Positions 8,993 to 17,464 of a stretch of DNA of 64,000 nt are shown here, in pieces. The notes under the pieces are model-generated. The model searched no databases. It had not been told where the DNA came from and saw nothing but the letters and a program-made list of their open reading frames with translations. The stretch is taken from the NCBI RefSeq assembly GCF_000799715.1, contig NZ_JUHG01000011.1, forward strand, positions 744,001 through 808,000, given 5' to 3'. The DNA is from Martinezella rhizogenes. Its GTDB lineage: Bacteria; Pseudomonadota; Alphaproteobacteria; Rhizobiales; Rhizobiaceae. The first letter of the stretch is position 1; every line of letters begins with the position of its first letter. Made by a program: the position numbers and the translations under genes.

Positions 8993-9868
8993 ATGGAGAC
9001 CATCAGCACGATAGCCGCATTGCGCGAGCGCCTTGTCGCGCATCGTAGGGCCGGCAAAAGCATCGGCCTGGTGCCGACCATGGGCTATCTGCATACCGGT
9101 CACATGGAACTGGTTTCCCGCGCCAGGGCGGAAACCGACATCGTCGTCGTCTCGATCTTCGTCAATCCGCTACAATTCGGCGCCAACGAGGATCTGGCGA
9201 AATATCCGCGCGATCTCGAGCGCGACAGCGCCATGCTGCGCGACGGCAAGGTTGATTTCATCTTCGCGCCCGCTGTCGTCGACATGTATCCCCGGCCGAT
9301 GGAAACGATCATCGATGTGCCAAAGCTCGGCATGGAGCTGGAAGGCGCGGTTCGCCCCGGCCATTTCGCCGGCGTCGCCACCGTCGTCACCAAGCTTTTC
9401 AACATCGTTCAGCCCGACAGCGCCTATTTCGGCGAGAAGGATTACCAGCAGGTGGCGATCATCCGCCGCATGGTGGAGGATCTCGCCCAGCCGGTCCGCG
9501 TCGTGCCGGTGCCGACCATCCGTGATGCCGATGGCCTGGCGCTATCCTCGCGCAACGTCTACCTCTCGACCGAACAGCGCGCCGCCGCCGTCATCGTGCC
9601 GAAGGCGCTGGCCGAAGCCGAACGGCTCTATAACGAGGGCGCCGACGATCCCATCGCATTCGAAGCGGCACTGCGCGACTTCATCGCCAGCGAGCCGCTG
9701 GCAACACCCGAAGTTGCCGCCGTCCGCCATCCCGACACGCTGGAACCGCTGACGAGCCTGCAAGGCCAGCCGATCCTCGTCGCCCTCTTCGTGCGTATCG
9801 GCGCGACCCGCCTGCTCGACAACCGCGTCATCGGCCACAAGCAGGCCGCCAGCGACAAGGCCGCCTGA
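8993..9868 (+). CDS. panC: Pantothenate synthetase (pantoate-beta-alanine ligase)
   Basis: This enzyme joins pantoate and beta-alanine using ATP in the last step of pantothenate (CoA precursor) synthesis, in the cytoplasm. The 291-residue protein carries the nucleotidyl-transferase HxGH signature in [14 protein letters not shown] (about residues 29-42). FVNPLQFG (about 60) and YFGEKDYQQ (about 145) line the active site, and LSSRNVYLS (about 185) is the KMSKS-like loop. The ATG at 8993 is preceded by GGAGG; an upstream in-frame extension lacks family similarity. panB starts one base after its stop, so the two form an operon and are probably translationally coupled. Confidence 0.97.
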   Translation: METISTIAALRERLVAHRRAGKSIGLVPTMGYLHTGHMELVSRARAETDIVVVSIFVNPLQFGANEDLAKYPRDLERDSAMLRDGKVDFIFAPAVVDMYPRPMETIIDVPKLGMELEGAVRPGHFAGVATVVTKLFNIVQPDSAYFGEKDYQQVAIIRRMVEDLAQPVRVVPVPTIRDADGLALSSRNVYLSTEQRAAAVIVPKALAEAERLYNEGADDPIAFEAALRDFIASEPLATPEVAAVRHPDTLEPLTSLQGQPILVALFVRIGATRLLDNRVIGHKQAASDKAA

Positions 9869-9869
9869 C

Positions 9870-10691
9870 ATGAGCGCTACCGGACAGACCAAACGTAACA
9901 CCCCCACCCAGATCGAGGCGATGAAGGGCACGCGCCCGATAGTCAGTCTGACGGCCTATACGACGCCGATTGCCCGGCTGCTCGACCCGCATTGCGACCT
10001 GCTTTTGGTCGGCGATTCCCTCGGCATGGTGCTTTACGGGATGGAATCGACGGTCGGCGTGACGCTGGAGATGATGATTGCCCATGGCCAGGGCGTCATG
10101 CGCGGCGTCCAAAAAGCCTGCGTCATCGTCGACATGCCCTTCGGCTCCTATCAGGAATCGAAGGAGCAAGCCTTCCGCAATGCCGTGCGGATCCTGAAAG
10201 AAACCGGCTGCGACGGCGTCAAGCTGGAGGGCGGGGAAGAGATGGCAGAGACCGTCGCATTCCTGACCGCTCGCGGCGTGCCGGTCTTTGGCCATGTCGG
10301 GCTGATGCCGCAGCAGGTGAAAACGGCAGGCGGCTATCGCGCGCTAGGCCGCTCGGAAGAAGAAGCCGAGAAGATCCGGCGGGATGCAAAAGCAATCGAG
10401 GAAGCCGGCGCCTTCGCGCTCCTTGTCGAAGGCACCGTCGAACCGCTTGCCCGCGAGATCACGGCTTCGGTCAGCATTCCCACCATCGGCATCGGCGCCT
10501 CCCCCGCCTGCGATGGCCAGATCCTCGTCTCCGACGACATGCTCGGCCTCTTCAGCGATTTCAAACCGCGCTTCGTGAAGCACTTTGCCGAACTGGCGCC
10601 GACGGTTTCCAAAGCGGTGGAAGCTTATGCGGAAGAGGTGAAGGCGCGGACATTCCCGGGGCCGGAGCATACGTTCCAACCGAAGAAATAG
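9870..10691 (+). CDS. panB: 3-methyl-2-oxobutanoate hydroxymethyltransferase
   Basis: This TIM-barrel enzyme transfers a hydroxymethyl group from 5,10-methylene-THF to 2-oxoisovalerate, giving ketopantoate, the first committed step of pantothenate synthesis. The 273-residue length is normal. Signature stretches are [13 protein letters not shown] (about residues 46-58, metal-binding aspartate), VDMPFGSYQ (about 88), VKLEGGEE (about 117) and [14 protein letters not shown] (about 207). It is the second gene of panCB, starting directly after the panC stop. Together they feed CoA synthesis; panE is not in this window. Confidence 0.97.
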   Translation: MSATGQTKRNTPTQIEAMKGTRPIVSLTAYTTPIARLLDPHCDLLLVGDSLGMVLYGMESTVGVTLEMMIAHGQGVMRGVQKACVIVDMPFGSYQESKEQAFRNAVRILKETGCDGVKLEGGEEMAETVAFLTARGVPVFGHVGLMPQQVKTAGGYRALGRSEEEAEKIRRDAKAIEEAGAFALLVEGTVEPLAREITASVSIPTIGIGASPACDGQILVSDDMLGLFSDFKPRFVKHFAELAPTVSKAVEAYAEEVKARTFPGPEHTFQPKK

Positions 10692-10697
10692 AGCCGA

Positions 10698-10949
10698 TCA
10701 GCGCTTCTCCGCCTCCCTCTCCAACAGATAGATCGCCTCGCCAAAATCCTCCATCTTGGTCATCAGCGCCGCATGGGCGTCGCGCAGGCCTTGATTGTAG
10801 AAATGCGGGCCGATTTCGGTGGTGAAAAAATCGAGCAGGAATTCCGCCGGCAGCGTGCCGATCGTCTGATCGAGTTCGTCGGCGAAATATTTCTGAAGGC
10901 GGACCACGATCGCGGCCTTTTCTTCCTTCGGGAAGGTGATTTTCTTCAT
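10698..10949 (-). CDS. DUF2164 family protein
   Basis: This small cytoplasmic protein of 83 residues matches the pattern of the DUF2164 family: a basic start (KKITFPKEEKAAIV), a LQKYFADELDQTIGTLPAEF segment, and IGPHFYNQGLRDA near residue 53. The function of the family is unknown. The ATG at 10949 is preferred; a GTG three codons upstream has no better ribosome site. It is convergent with panB, whose stop lies 6 bases away, so the two transcripts share a very short 3' junction with no clear terminator. Confidence 0.75.
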   Translation of the reverse strand: MKKITFPKEEKAAIVVRLQKYFADELDQTIGTLPAEFLLDFFTTEIGPHFYNQGLRDAHAALMTKMEDFGEAIYLLEREAEKR

Positions 10950-11184
10950 CGATGACACCCAGGCGTTTCGTGGACATATCTGATCGGATGTTCAACGGAA
11001 TCGATTGTCCTATCAAGGAAATTGAATTGCCGATGCTTGCCTCCCAGCTTACAGCTCCTCCGTGCACAGCGCATCCCATCCAACGCGCCAAGCCAGTTGT
11101 ATTTTTTCGCCGCATATAACCCGTTAAATCCACGCGGATTCAGCCGGTTATGCGCGGATATTCCCATGAAGGACAGAGCGGACC

Positions 11185-11907
11185 ATGAGTCGCGCGGATT
11201 TTTTTGAGGGCTTGAAGGGCGGCATTCCCGTTGCCATCGCGGCGGCGCCATTCGGCTTATTGTTCGGTGCCCTGGCCCGCGACCAGGGCATGTCGCTCGG
11301 TGAACTGACTCTGATGAGCGGCACCGTCTATGCCGGCGCCAGCCAGATGGTGGGCATCGATTTGTTCGGCCACAACGTCCAGGCCTGGCTGATCGTACTG
11401 TCAATCCTGGCGGTCAATTTCCGCCATGTGCTCTATTCGGCCGCGATCGCCCGCTATATCCGGCATTTCTCGCCGATCCAGAAATTCTTCACCTTCTTCC
11501 TGCTGGTCGATCCGCAATTTGCCGAAACGGTCAAGCGTCACGAGAGCGGCAAGCCCGTGACCTTCGCATGGTATCTAGGTTTCGCAGCTGTCGTCTATGT
11601 CGTCTGGGTGGTGCTCAGCCTCATCGGCGGCCTGCTCGGCAGCATGATCGGCGACCCCAAGGCGATTGGCCTCGATATCCTGCTGCCGGTCTACTTCCTC
11701 GGCATCGTCATCGGCTTCCGCAAGCGCGACAATTTCCTGCCCGTGGTGATCGCCAGCGCTGCCGCCTCCGCCATCGCCTATCGCTATGTCGGTTCACCCT
11801 GGCATGTCAGCATCGGCGCACTGGCCGGCGTCGCGCTCGCCGCCGTGCTGCCACCAGTCAAGGCGAACCGCAAGCCCGACCTCGCGCACGAAAATCACGA
11901 GGTCTGA
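11185..11907 (+). CDS. azlC: AzlC family branched-chain amino acid exporter, large subunit
   Basis: This 240-residue membrane protein has about six to eight helices. The N-terminal FFEGLKGGIPVAIAAAPFG and GALARDQGMSL are characteristic of AzlC/YgaZ proteins, which with the small AzlD/YgaH subunit export branched-chain amino acids such as valine or azaleucine. VNFRHVLYSAAIA (about residue 74) is a conserved loop. azlD follows with a 2-nt gap, so they are one transcription unit and probably one complex. The substrate is assumed from the family. Confidence 0.9.
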   Translation: MSRADFFEGLKGGIPVAIAAAPFGLLFGALARDQGMSLGELTLMSGTVYAGASQMVGIDLFGHNVQAWLIVLSILAVNFRHVLYSAAIARYIRHFSPIQKFFTFFLLVDPQFAETVKRHESGKPVTFAWYLGFAAVVYVVWVVLSLIGGLLGSMIGDPKAIGLDILLPVYFLGIVIGFRKRDNFLPVVIASAAASAIAYRYVGSPWHVSIGALAGVALAAVLPPVKANRKPDLAHENHEV

Positions 11908-11909
11908 CC

Positions 11910-12221
11910 ATGTTCGATTTCGACCTTCACATGGTCCTGTTGATCCTGACGGCCGCCGTCGTCACCTTCATGACGCGCATCGGCGGCTACATACTGATCG
12001 TCAAGATGACGCGTATTCCGCCGCGCGTCGAAGCGGCGCTGAATGCCGTGCCCGCCGCCGTTCTCACCACCCTCGTGGCACCAGCCTTCTTCAATGGCGG
12101 CTGGGATACCAAGGCGGCGATGACCGTCGCGCTGTTCGTCGGCCTGCGCTATCCGTCGACATTCATGCTGATCACCGGATGGATCGTCGTGATGGCATGG
12201 CGGCGCTTTGCCGGGATTTAA
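11910..12221 (+). CDS. azlD: AzlD family branched-chain amino acid exporter, small subunit
   Basis: This 103-residue protein has three to four hydrophobic helices and a FMTRIGGYILIVKM segment (about 19-32), the usual N-terminal feature of AzlD/YgaH subunits. ALNAVPAAVLTTLVAP (about 42-57) forms the conserved second helix. It starts directly after azlC and would form the exporter with it. A perfect 11-bp hairpin follows the stop and separates it from the convergent aminopeptidase gene. Confidence 0.88.
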   Translation: MFDFDLHMVLLILTAAVVTFMTRIGGYILIVKMTRIPPRVEAALNAVPAAVLTTLVAPAFFNGGWDTKAAMTVALFVGLRYPSTFMLITGWIVVMAWRRFAGI

Positions 12222-12222
12222 T

Positions 12223-12247
12223 ACCTTCTCCCAAGCTGGGAGAAGGT
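12223..12247. terminator. 11-bp perfect hairpin between azlD and aminopeptidase P
   Basis: ACCTTCTCCCA (12223-12233), loop AGC, then TGGGAGAAGGT (12237-12247). It lies 1 base after the azlD stop and 8 bases before the convergent pepP stop, so it could end both transcripts. There is no long T run. CCTTCTCCC palindromes of this type are common between rhizobial genes. Confidence 0.6.
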
Positions 12248-12255
12248 AAGCTACT

Positions 12256-14091
12256 TCAATGGCTCAACTCCAGCGTCGCGTTCTCAAGCCATGCCCGAAT
12301 ATTCGGGTCGTGGATCAGCGGCATCAGCGCTTCACGAGTCCTAGTGTGATAGTCGTTCAGCCAATGCAGTTCGTCATGCGTCAGCAGTTCCGGAAGGATT
12401 ACGCTGCGGTCAATCGGGCAGAAGGTCAGCGTCTCAAAGCCGAGCATCGGGATATCGCCGCCGTCGATTTCCTCGGGATCACGAATATAGATCAGGTTTT
12501 CGATGCGGATACCGAAGTGGCCTGGACGATAATAGCCGGGCTCGTTCGACAGGATCATGCCAGGGAGCAATTCCTGCGTCGATAGCCGCGAGATGCGCTG
12601 CGGCCCCTCATGCACCGAGAGATAGGAGCCGACGCCATGACCGGTGCCATGAGCGAAGTCGACGCCGGATTTCCAGAGAGCGATGCGCGCGAGCGGATCG
12701 AGATCGCAGCCGCGCGTGCCCTTGGGGAAACGCGCCGTGCTGATGGCGATCATGCCCTTCAGCACCAGCGTGAACAGCCGCTTCTGCTCCTCGGGGACGG
12801 CACCGATACCGACCGTACGGGTGATGTCGGTGGTGCCGTTGATATATTGCGCGCCTGAATCGATCAGGAACAACTCGCCGGCCTGGATCAGCCGGTCAGT
12901 CTCCGTCGTCACGCGATAATGCATAATCGCGGCATGCTCGCCGGCGCCTGAGATGGTGTCGAAGGAAATATCCTTCAGCGGGTTCTGCATGTTTTGGCCA
13001 ACATGGGCGCGGCAGGCCTCCAGCCGTTCAGCAGCGGCGATTTCGGTCACCGTGCCCGGCTTGCTGGTCTCCAGCCAATAGAGGAACTCGACCATGGCGG
13101 CCCCATCCTGCAGATGGGCGGCGGCCGAGCCGTTGATCTCGGCGGCATTCTTGCGAGCGCGTGGCAGCTTTGCCGGATCCGTGCCCTCCACCACCTCGCC
13201 ACCCTCGCGGCGGATGATGTCGGTCAGCGCATAGGACGCTAGATCGGGATCGACCAGGATGCGCCCGCCATTCGCGGAGGCCGCAGTAAGGCGCTTGACG
13301 AGTTCGGATGGCGGAAGCTGCTTGCAGATCTGCGCGAGGTAAGCCTCCGCCTCGACCTTGGTCTTGCGCTTGTCGAGGAAAATCTCGGCTTCGCCCTCGG
13401 CATAGATGATGGCGCGCGCCAGCGGATGCGGCGTGTGCGGCACGTCGTTGCCGCGAATATTGAAAATCCAGGCGACGGAGGACGGATCGGTGATCAAGGC
13501 AGCCTTGAGGTTCTTGTCCTTCAGATCGGCCGCGATGGTCGCCAGCTTGTCCCTTGCCAAAATGCCGGCTTGCCCGATGTCCTGGATGATGACGCCGCCA
13601 AGCGGCTCGGTCGGCCGGTCGGCCCAGAGCTTGTCGAGCGGGTTATGCGGCAGAAAGACCAGCTTGCCGCCGATTTCCGCCAACGCCTTTTCCAGCCGCC
13701 GGACTTCGGCGCCGGTATGCAGCCACGGATCAATGCCGAGCCTGAACCCTTTCTTCGCATGACGCGGCAGCCAGACATGCGGCGGCTCGTCGACCAGATC
13801 GCCGCCGGTGAAGACGGATCGGTCCACCTGTTCGGCGAGTTGGGTCACATAGCGGCCGTCGACGAAAACAACGGCCTGCGACTGTGTCACGAGCGCCACA
13901 CCGGCCGATCCGGTGAAACCCGTTAGCCAGGCCAGGCGCTCCGAACATTTGGGCACATATTCACCCTGATATTCGTCGGCACGGGGCACGAGGAAGCCGT
14001 CAATTCCAAGATCGTTGAAGGCTGCGCGCAGGCCGGTAACGCGCTCGCGACCGAATTGTGGAGTGGACGTGACATCGAAAGACTGGAACAT
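12256..14091 (-). CDS. pepP: Aminopeptidase P family protein (long three-domain form)
   Basis: This M24-family metallopeptidase of 611 residues removes N-terminal residues before proline. The two N-terminal creatinase-like domains (about 1-310) include LVPRADEYQGEYVP and LAWLTGFTGSAG. The C-terminal pita-bread domain (about 320-540) carries metal ligands in LIDSGAQYINGTTDITRT (two Asp), HGTGHGVGSYLSVHEGP (His), LSNEPGYY (Glu) and GIRIENL (Glu). The length fits the long eukaryote-like XPNPEP1 form common in Rhizobiales rather than short E. coli PepP. It stands alone and converges with azlCD. Confidence 0.92.
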   Translation of the reverse strand: MFQSFDVTSTPQFGRERVTGLRAAFNDLGIDGFLVPRADEYQGEYVPKCSERLAWLTGFTGSAGVALVTQSQAVVFVDGRYVTQLAEQVDRSVFTGGDLVDEPPHVWLPRHAKKGFRLGIDPWLHTGAEVRRLEKALAEIGGKLVFLPHNPLDKLWADRPTEPLGGVIIQDIGQAGILARDKLATIAADLKDKNLKAALITDPSSVAWIFNIRGNDVPHTPHPLARAIIYAEGEAEIFLDKRKTKVEAEAYLAQICKQLPPSELVKRLTAASANGGRILVDPDLASYALTDIIRREGGEVVEGTDPAKLPRARKNAAEINGSAAAHLQDGAAMVEFLYWLETSKPGTVTEIAAAERLEACRAHVGQNMQNPLKDISFDTISGAGEHAAIMHYRVTTETDRLIQAGELFLIDSGAQYINGTTDITRTVGIGAVPEEQKRLFTLVLKGMIAISTARFPKGTRGCDLDPLARIALWKSGVDFAHGTGHGVGSYLSVHEGPQRISRLSTQELLPGMILSNEPGYYRPGHFGIRIENLIYIRDPEEIDGGDIPMLGFETLTFCPIDRSVILPELLTHDELHWLNDYHTRTREALMPLIHDPNIRAWLENATLELSH

Positions 14092-14144
14092 GGCTAAATC
14101 CGAAAACTGACCGAGAATCCGCGAAACCGTGCGGCAACAGCATG

Positions 14145-14196
14145 TTAGAGCATGATCCAGCCAGGTGCGAAACGATTTTCACGCATGATCGCATGC
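14145..14196. repeat. Rhizobial palindromic intergenic repeat (GCATGATC type)
   Basis: TTAGAGCATGATCC (14145-14158) is followed by GAAACGATTTTC and then GCATGATCGCATGC (14183-14196), an imperfect inverted repeat. It matches the pattern of a dispersed palindromic element seen many times in Rhizobium and Mesorhizobium chromosomes. It lies in the 336-base stretch upstream of aminopeptidase P (14092-14427), where I see nothing else except possible promoters. Confidence 0.5.
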
Positions 14197-14427
14197 GAAC
14201 GAGCGGACGTGAATCTCCAGCCTACGCACCTTTAGCCGGATATGTGCCGCTCGTTAACGATTCCGCCCATTTCATGAGCAACCGACATCGATTGTGACAT
14301 CTTCACGGCATGCAATATGCACATAATGCATAGCTCCCATGAAACACACCCCCTGCCACTCGGGAGAACAAGTCGCTATATGCAGCCCATCAAACGGGGT
14401 TCACAACGAACCCGCTCGAAAAGGACA

Positions 14428-14574
14428 ATGAAAATGCCTATCTCTCGCTCCGCATATGTTAGCCCGGCACTGGCTGGCGAGCGGCGCACCGTACGCCACT
14501 CCATCGGCGCACTTCGTCAGCTCGAAGTCGAAACGTCGAAAGCAATCGGCGCAAGCCGTGGCGGTCGCTACTAA
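14428..14574 (+). CDS. Possible small protein upstream of the anti-SD small RNA
   Basis: This 48-codon frame has an ATG at 14428, AAAAGGA 2-3 nt upstream, and a basic product (MKMPISRSAYVSPALAGERR at the start, GASRGGRY at the end). I recognise no family. In alphaproteobacteria, hairpin RNAs with CCUCC loops are often transcribed behind a small basic-protein gene, usually DUF1127; this product does not show the DUF1127 pattern. A plus-strand terminator about 160 nt downstream makes a short plus-strand transcript plausible. Whether the frame is translated is uncertain. Confidence 0.35.
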   Translation: MKMPISRSAYVSPALAGERRTVRHSIGALRQLEVETSKAIGASRGGRY

Positions 14575-14599
14575 CAATTCCAAGAGCTACACGTTCATA

Positions 14600-14742
14600 T
14601 TGGATCGGCCCGGGACTCCTCCTCCCACCCGGATCGAACCAGGACGGTAGAGCCCGCTTGAGCACTCCTCCACACGCTCGCGGGCAAGATCGGTCAAATA
14701 CCGATCTGCAAGGCGGTGCTTCGGCATCGCCTTTTGCATTTT
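14600..14742 (+). ncRNA. Probable trans-acting small RNA with anti-Shine-Dalgarno hairpin loops
   Basis: Four successive hairpins are visible on the plus strand. Hairpin 1 (14610-14632) has CCGGG/CCCGG arms and a loop containing CCTCCTCCC. Hairpin 2 (14652-14685) has GCCCGC/GCGGGC and GAGC/GCTC arms and a loop ACTCCTCCACAC. Hairpin 3 (14687-14707) is AGATCGGT, CAAAT, ACCGATCT. Hairpin 4 (14708-14737) has a TTCG tetraloop, then T-rich sequence, and reads as a rho-independent terminator. Loops exposing CCUCC motifs complementary to ribosome-binding sites define the alphaproteobacterial alpha-r14 and cuckoo-type RNAs, which repress many mRNAs. The exact 5' end is unknown. The fold was made by eye. 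Confidence 0.6.
14708..14742 (+). terminator. Terminator hairpin with TTCG loop
   Basis: GCAAGGCGGTGC (14708-14719), TTCG, then GCATCGCCTTTTGC (14724-14737) and TTTT; the stem has one G-U pair. T-rich sequence follows only on the plus strand, so it ends a plus-strand transcript (the small RNA), not prmA, which reads the other way. Confidence 0.65.
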
Positions 14743-14806
14743 AAGGGCCATACTAAAGTCCCTTCTCCCCGCCCCTTCGACAAGTTCAAGAGCGGGGCGA
14801 AGGATT

Positions 14807-15685
14807 TTAGGGCCGGTCGAGATGGATGGTGACCCAGCCGTTGCGCCAGATGGTGCGGACATGGCGCATCTTGGCCCCATTATAGGCCGCCAGCACCTTC
14901 CAGCGCTGGTTGGCGAGGATACCAGAGAGAATGACCGAGCCGCCGGGTGCCAGATGAGCAACCAGTTGCGGCGCCATCCTTATCAGCGGCCGGGCCAGAA
15001 TATTGGCGATGATCAGGTCGAAAGGCCCATGGCGGGAAAAGGCCGTGGAATGAAAGCCGGGTGCCGTTTCCAGCGAAATGCCGGAGGCAATGCCGTTGCG
15101 GCGGACATTCTCGCGGGCGACGCGGACGGCGATCGGATCGATGTCGGTGGCGAGAACCGGGATATTGCGCAGCTTGCGCACCCCGATCGCCAGAACACCG
15201 CTGCCGGTGCCGAGATCGAGCGCATTGCGCACCCGCCGGCTGGCAAGCACCGTCTCGATCGTCTCCAGGCAGCCCGCCGTCGTGCCGTGATGGCCGGTGC
15301 CGAAGGCTTGGCCGGCATCGATCTCGATCGCGATATCGCTCGAACCGATCTTGTCGCGGTCATGGGAACCGTGCACCAGAAAACGCCCGGCGCGGACCGG
15401 CTTCAAGCCTTCCAGCGACTTGGCGATCCAATCGACATCAGGAATGACTTCCTTTTTGATGACAAGCTCGGGAAAGGCCGGCTTCAGCAAGGCCGCAAAA
15501 CGCGCGCGCACATCGTCTTCATCATCCGCATAGAGATAGATCGACGCTTCCCAGATGTCGCTCTTCTCATCGATCTCGCTGGTTGCGATCGGCAACTCTT
15601 CGTCTTCGAACACCGGCGTCATCAGATCGAGAACCTGCTCGGACTTTTTCTCGGTCGTTGTCACGTAAAGGCGGATTTCACTCAA
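14807..15685 (-). CDS. prmA: Ribosomal protein L11 methyltransferase
   Basis: This SAM-dependent enzyme trimethylates lysines and the N-terminus of ribosomal protein L11. The 292-residue protein has the SAM-binding motif NALDLGTGSGVLAIGVRKL (about residues 157-175), preceded by GQAFGTGHHGTTAGCLE, and the NILARPL motif (about 225-231) of PrmA. I prefer the TTG at 15685 because the following residues (SEIRLYVTTTEK) match the normal family start and GAAGAG lies upstream. The frame stays open further, but that would overlap the preceding gene's end by 22 bases. It is in line with an FAD monooxygenase and a Sco-like gene, possibly one transcript. Confidence 0.93.
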   Translation of the reverse strand: MSEIRLYVTTTEKKSEQVLDLMTPVFEDEELPIATSEIDEKSDIWEASIYLYADDEDDVRARFAALLKPAFPELVIKKEVIPDVDWIAKSLEGLKPVRAGRFLVHGSHDRDKIGSSDIAIEIDAGQAFGTGHHGTTAGCLETIETVLASRRVRNALDLGTGSGVLAIGVRKLRNIPVLATDIDPIAVRVARENVRRNGIASGISLETAPGFHSTAFSRHGPFDLIIANILARPLIRMAPQLVAHLAPGGSVILSGILANQRWKVLAAYNGAKMRHVRTIWRNGWVTIHLDRP

Positions 15686-15705
15686 CTCTTCGCTCTTTCT
15701 TGCTC

Positions 15706-16854
15706 TTATTCGGCCCAGTCGATCCAAGGCGGCTTCGGCGTGTCATAGCCGGCGACATTGTAAAGCAGCCTGCGCCGCGCCGGCCCGAAACGCAAAAACA
15801 GCGGCACGAACAGATTACGCACCGCGATCGCCAGCGCATTTTCCATGGTGATCAAGCGGGTCAAACCATAAGTCTGCTTCAGCACCTGCTTCACGGCTGG
15901 AATTCTGAGGGCCGAATACTCCTCTTCGCGCCCTTCCGCAATGAGCCAGGCGAGCCAGCAGGCATCCTCTATACCAAGATTCATGCCCCGAGCCCCTGCC
16001 GGAGAATGAATATGGGCCGCGTCACCCGCCAGGAACACATTGCCCTTGGCCATCGGCTCGACGTGGCGGAAATGAATGCGGAACTGCGAGACCCAGACCT
16101 TCTCGGCAACCACCTCCGGATGAACGATACGACTTTCAAAATCCTCCCGCGTGGAGATATAGCGCAGGACATCGGAAGACACCGGCAGACGCCCGATCAT
16201 GCCGGGATCGCAAAGCGTGATTTCAACGAAATGCGTATCCACCGGTTTGGCATAGCGAAAATCGGCAATATAGAAATAAGCCTCCAGCGCCTCGCCGGGA
16301 AAACCGGCGCCGAGCGCCTTGCGCACCGCCGAATGTGCACCGTCGGCACCGATCAGGATATCGGGACGAACGGTTTCCGTATCCCCGCTCTCTCTCCGCA
16401 ACGTCACTTCCGGATGCAGGATATCGGTGATCGGATCAGCGATGACAGCGGTCTGCCATTCCGGCGCGATGCCGTAAGCGGCAAGCGCTTCGATCAGCAG
16501 CCGCTCGGTCGCCCCCTGCGCCAGGACATGCATGGCGCCGAAGCGGCCAGGCACCTGCCGCGTGTCGACATCGGCAAGAATCTTCGCTCCGGAATGGATT
16601 CGGAAATGCATGATCGCCTGCGCGGCTGTAACGATGCGCTCGGTCACACCGGATGGCGAAAGCAGCGTCAAGGTACGAGCGTTGATGCCGAGAGCCCGGC
16701 TCTCCTCCACGGGAACCGGCCCTTCACCATCATCGACGATGCGCGGCACAAAGCCGCGACGAGCCAATTCCAGCGCCGCGGTCAGGCCAGCCGGCCCCGC
16801 GCCCGCAATCAGGATCGACCTGGATTTTCGCTCTCCCCCGGCCCTATCTCCCAT
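15706..16854 (-). CDS. FAD-dependent monooxygenase (PHBH/UbiH fold)
   Basis: This 382-residue flavoprotein of the group A aromatic hydroxylase fold has the dinucleotide-binding motif ILIAGAGPAGLTAALELARR at about residues 14-33, the second motif DILIGADGAHSAVRKALG at about 161-178, and VFLAGDAAHIHSPAGARGMN (FAD ribityl/phosphate GD motif) at about 270-289. The substrate is unknown. The C-terminus (about 340-382) is hydrophobic and may touch the membrane. It sits 7 nt downstream of a Sco-like gene and just upstream of prmA, which does not by itself indicate a pathway. A ubiquinone-type or xenobiotic hydroxylase role are both possible. Confidence 0.85.
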   Translation of the reverse strand: MGDRAGGERKSRSILIAGAGPAGLTAALELARRGFVPRIVDDGEGPVPVEESRALGINARTLTLLSPSGVTERIVTAAQAIMHFRIHSGAKILADVDTRQVPGRFGAMHVLAQGATERLLIEALAAYGIAPEWQTAVIADPITDILHPEVTLRRESGDTETVRPDILIGADGAHSAVRKALGAGFPGEALEAYFYIADFRYAKPVDTHFVEITLCDPGMIGRLPVSSDVLRYISTREDFESRIVHPEVVAEKVWVSQFRIHFRHVEPMAKGNVFLAGDAAHIHSPAGARGMNLGIEDACWLAWLIAEGREEEYSALRIPAVKQVLKQTYGLTRLITMENALAIAVRNLFVPLFLRFGPARRRLLYNVAGYDTPKPPWIDWAE

Positions 16855-16861
16855 AGGCGCC

Positions 16862-17464
16862 CTATCCCTTCTTGATCAGGTTCTCCAGCTTCTTGACCGC
16901 GATATCCGGGTCCTCCTGATAGGCGATCGTGCCGGCGAAGCGGCCAGAGGCGTCAAGCAGGAAGACCGAGGCGGTGTGGTCCATTGTATAATCGCCGTTC
17001 GGATCCTTCTCGTCGAGCGGAACTTTCTTAGCATAAACCCGGAAGCCCTTGACCATGTCCATCACCTTGGCGGGATCGCCGGAAATGCCGGTGATGCGGC
17101 TGGAGACATTAGACACATACTGGCTCATGATCGCGGGCGTATCGCGCTCCGGATCGACGGTGACGAAATAGGCGTTCAGCTTCGTGCCATCAGGATCGAC
17201 CTTCTGCATCCAGCCGTTCATTTCAAACAAGGTCGTCGGGCAGACATCGGGGCAATGCGTATAGCCGAAGAACAGCGCCGTCGGCTTGCCGCGAAAGGCC
17301 TGCTCGCTGACCGGCTGGCCGTTCTGCGCCGTGAGCGTGAACGGCACGCCATAGGGTCCTTCGGCCGCCGCCTCCGGCGACTTGCTGCCCCCGAAGGTCA
17401 ACCACCCCAGCACTCCGGCCATGATCAACACGGCCACCCAGACAACAATCCGCACGGTTTTCAT
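16862..17464 (-). CDS. SCO1/SenC family copper chaperone
   Basis: This 200-residue membrane-anchored protein has one N-terminal helix (VVWVAVLIMAGVLGWLTF) followed by a periplasmic thioredoxin-like domain. The copper ligands are present: CPDVC in YTHCPDVCPTTLFEM (about residue 75) and the distal histidine in MDHTASVFLLD (about 161). Sco proteins deliver copper to the CuA centre of cytochrome c oxidase or act as periplasmic thiol reductants. GGGAAGAAG precedes the ATG. No cox gene is adjacent, so the target oxidase lies elsewhere. Confidence 0.92.
   Translation of the reverse strand: MKTVRIVVWVAVLIMAGVLGWLTFGGSKSPEAAAEGPYGVPFTLTAQNGQPVSEQAFRGKPTALFFGYTHCPDVCPTTLFEMNGWMQKVDPDGTKLNAYFVTVDPERDTPAIMSQYVSNVSSRITGISGDPAKVMDMVKGFRVYAKKVPLDEKDPNGDYTMDHTASVFLLDASGRFAGTIAYQEDPDIAVKKLENLIKKG

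Noticed and set aside
8488..9081. 197-codon minus-strand frame across the YafY-type gene end, the gap and the panC start
   Set aside because: It overlaps two supported genes, has no ribosome site, and no family pattern beyond the repeat-like middle.
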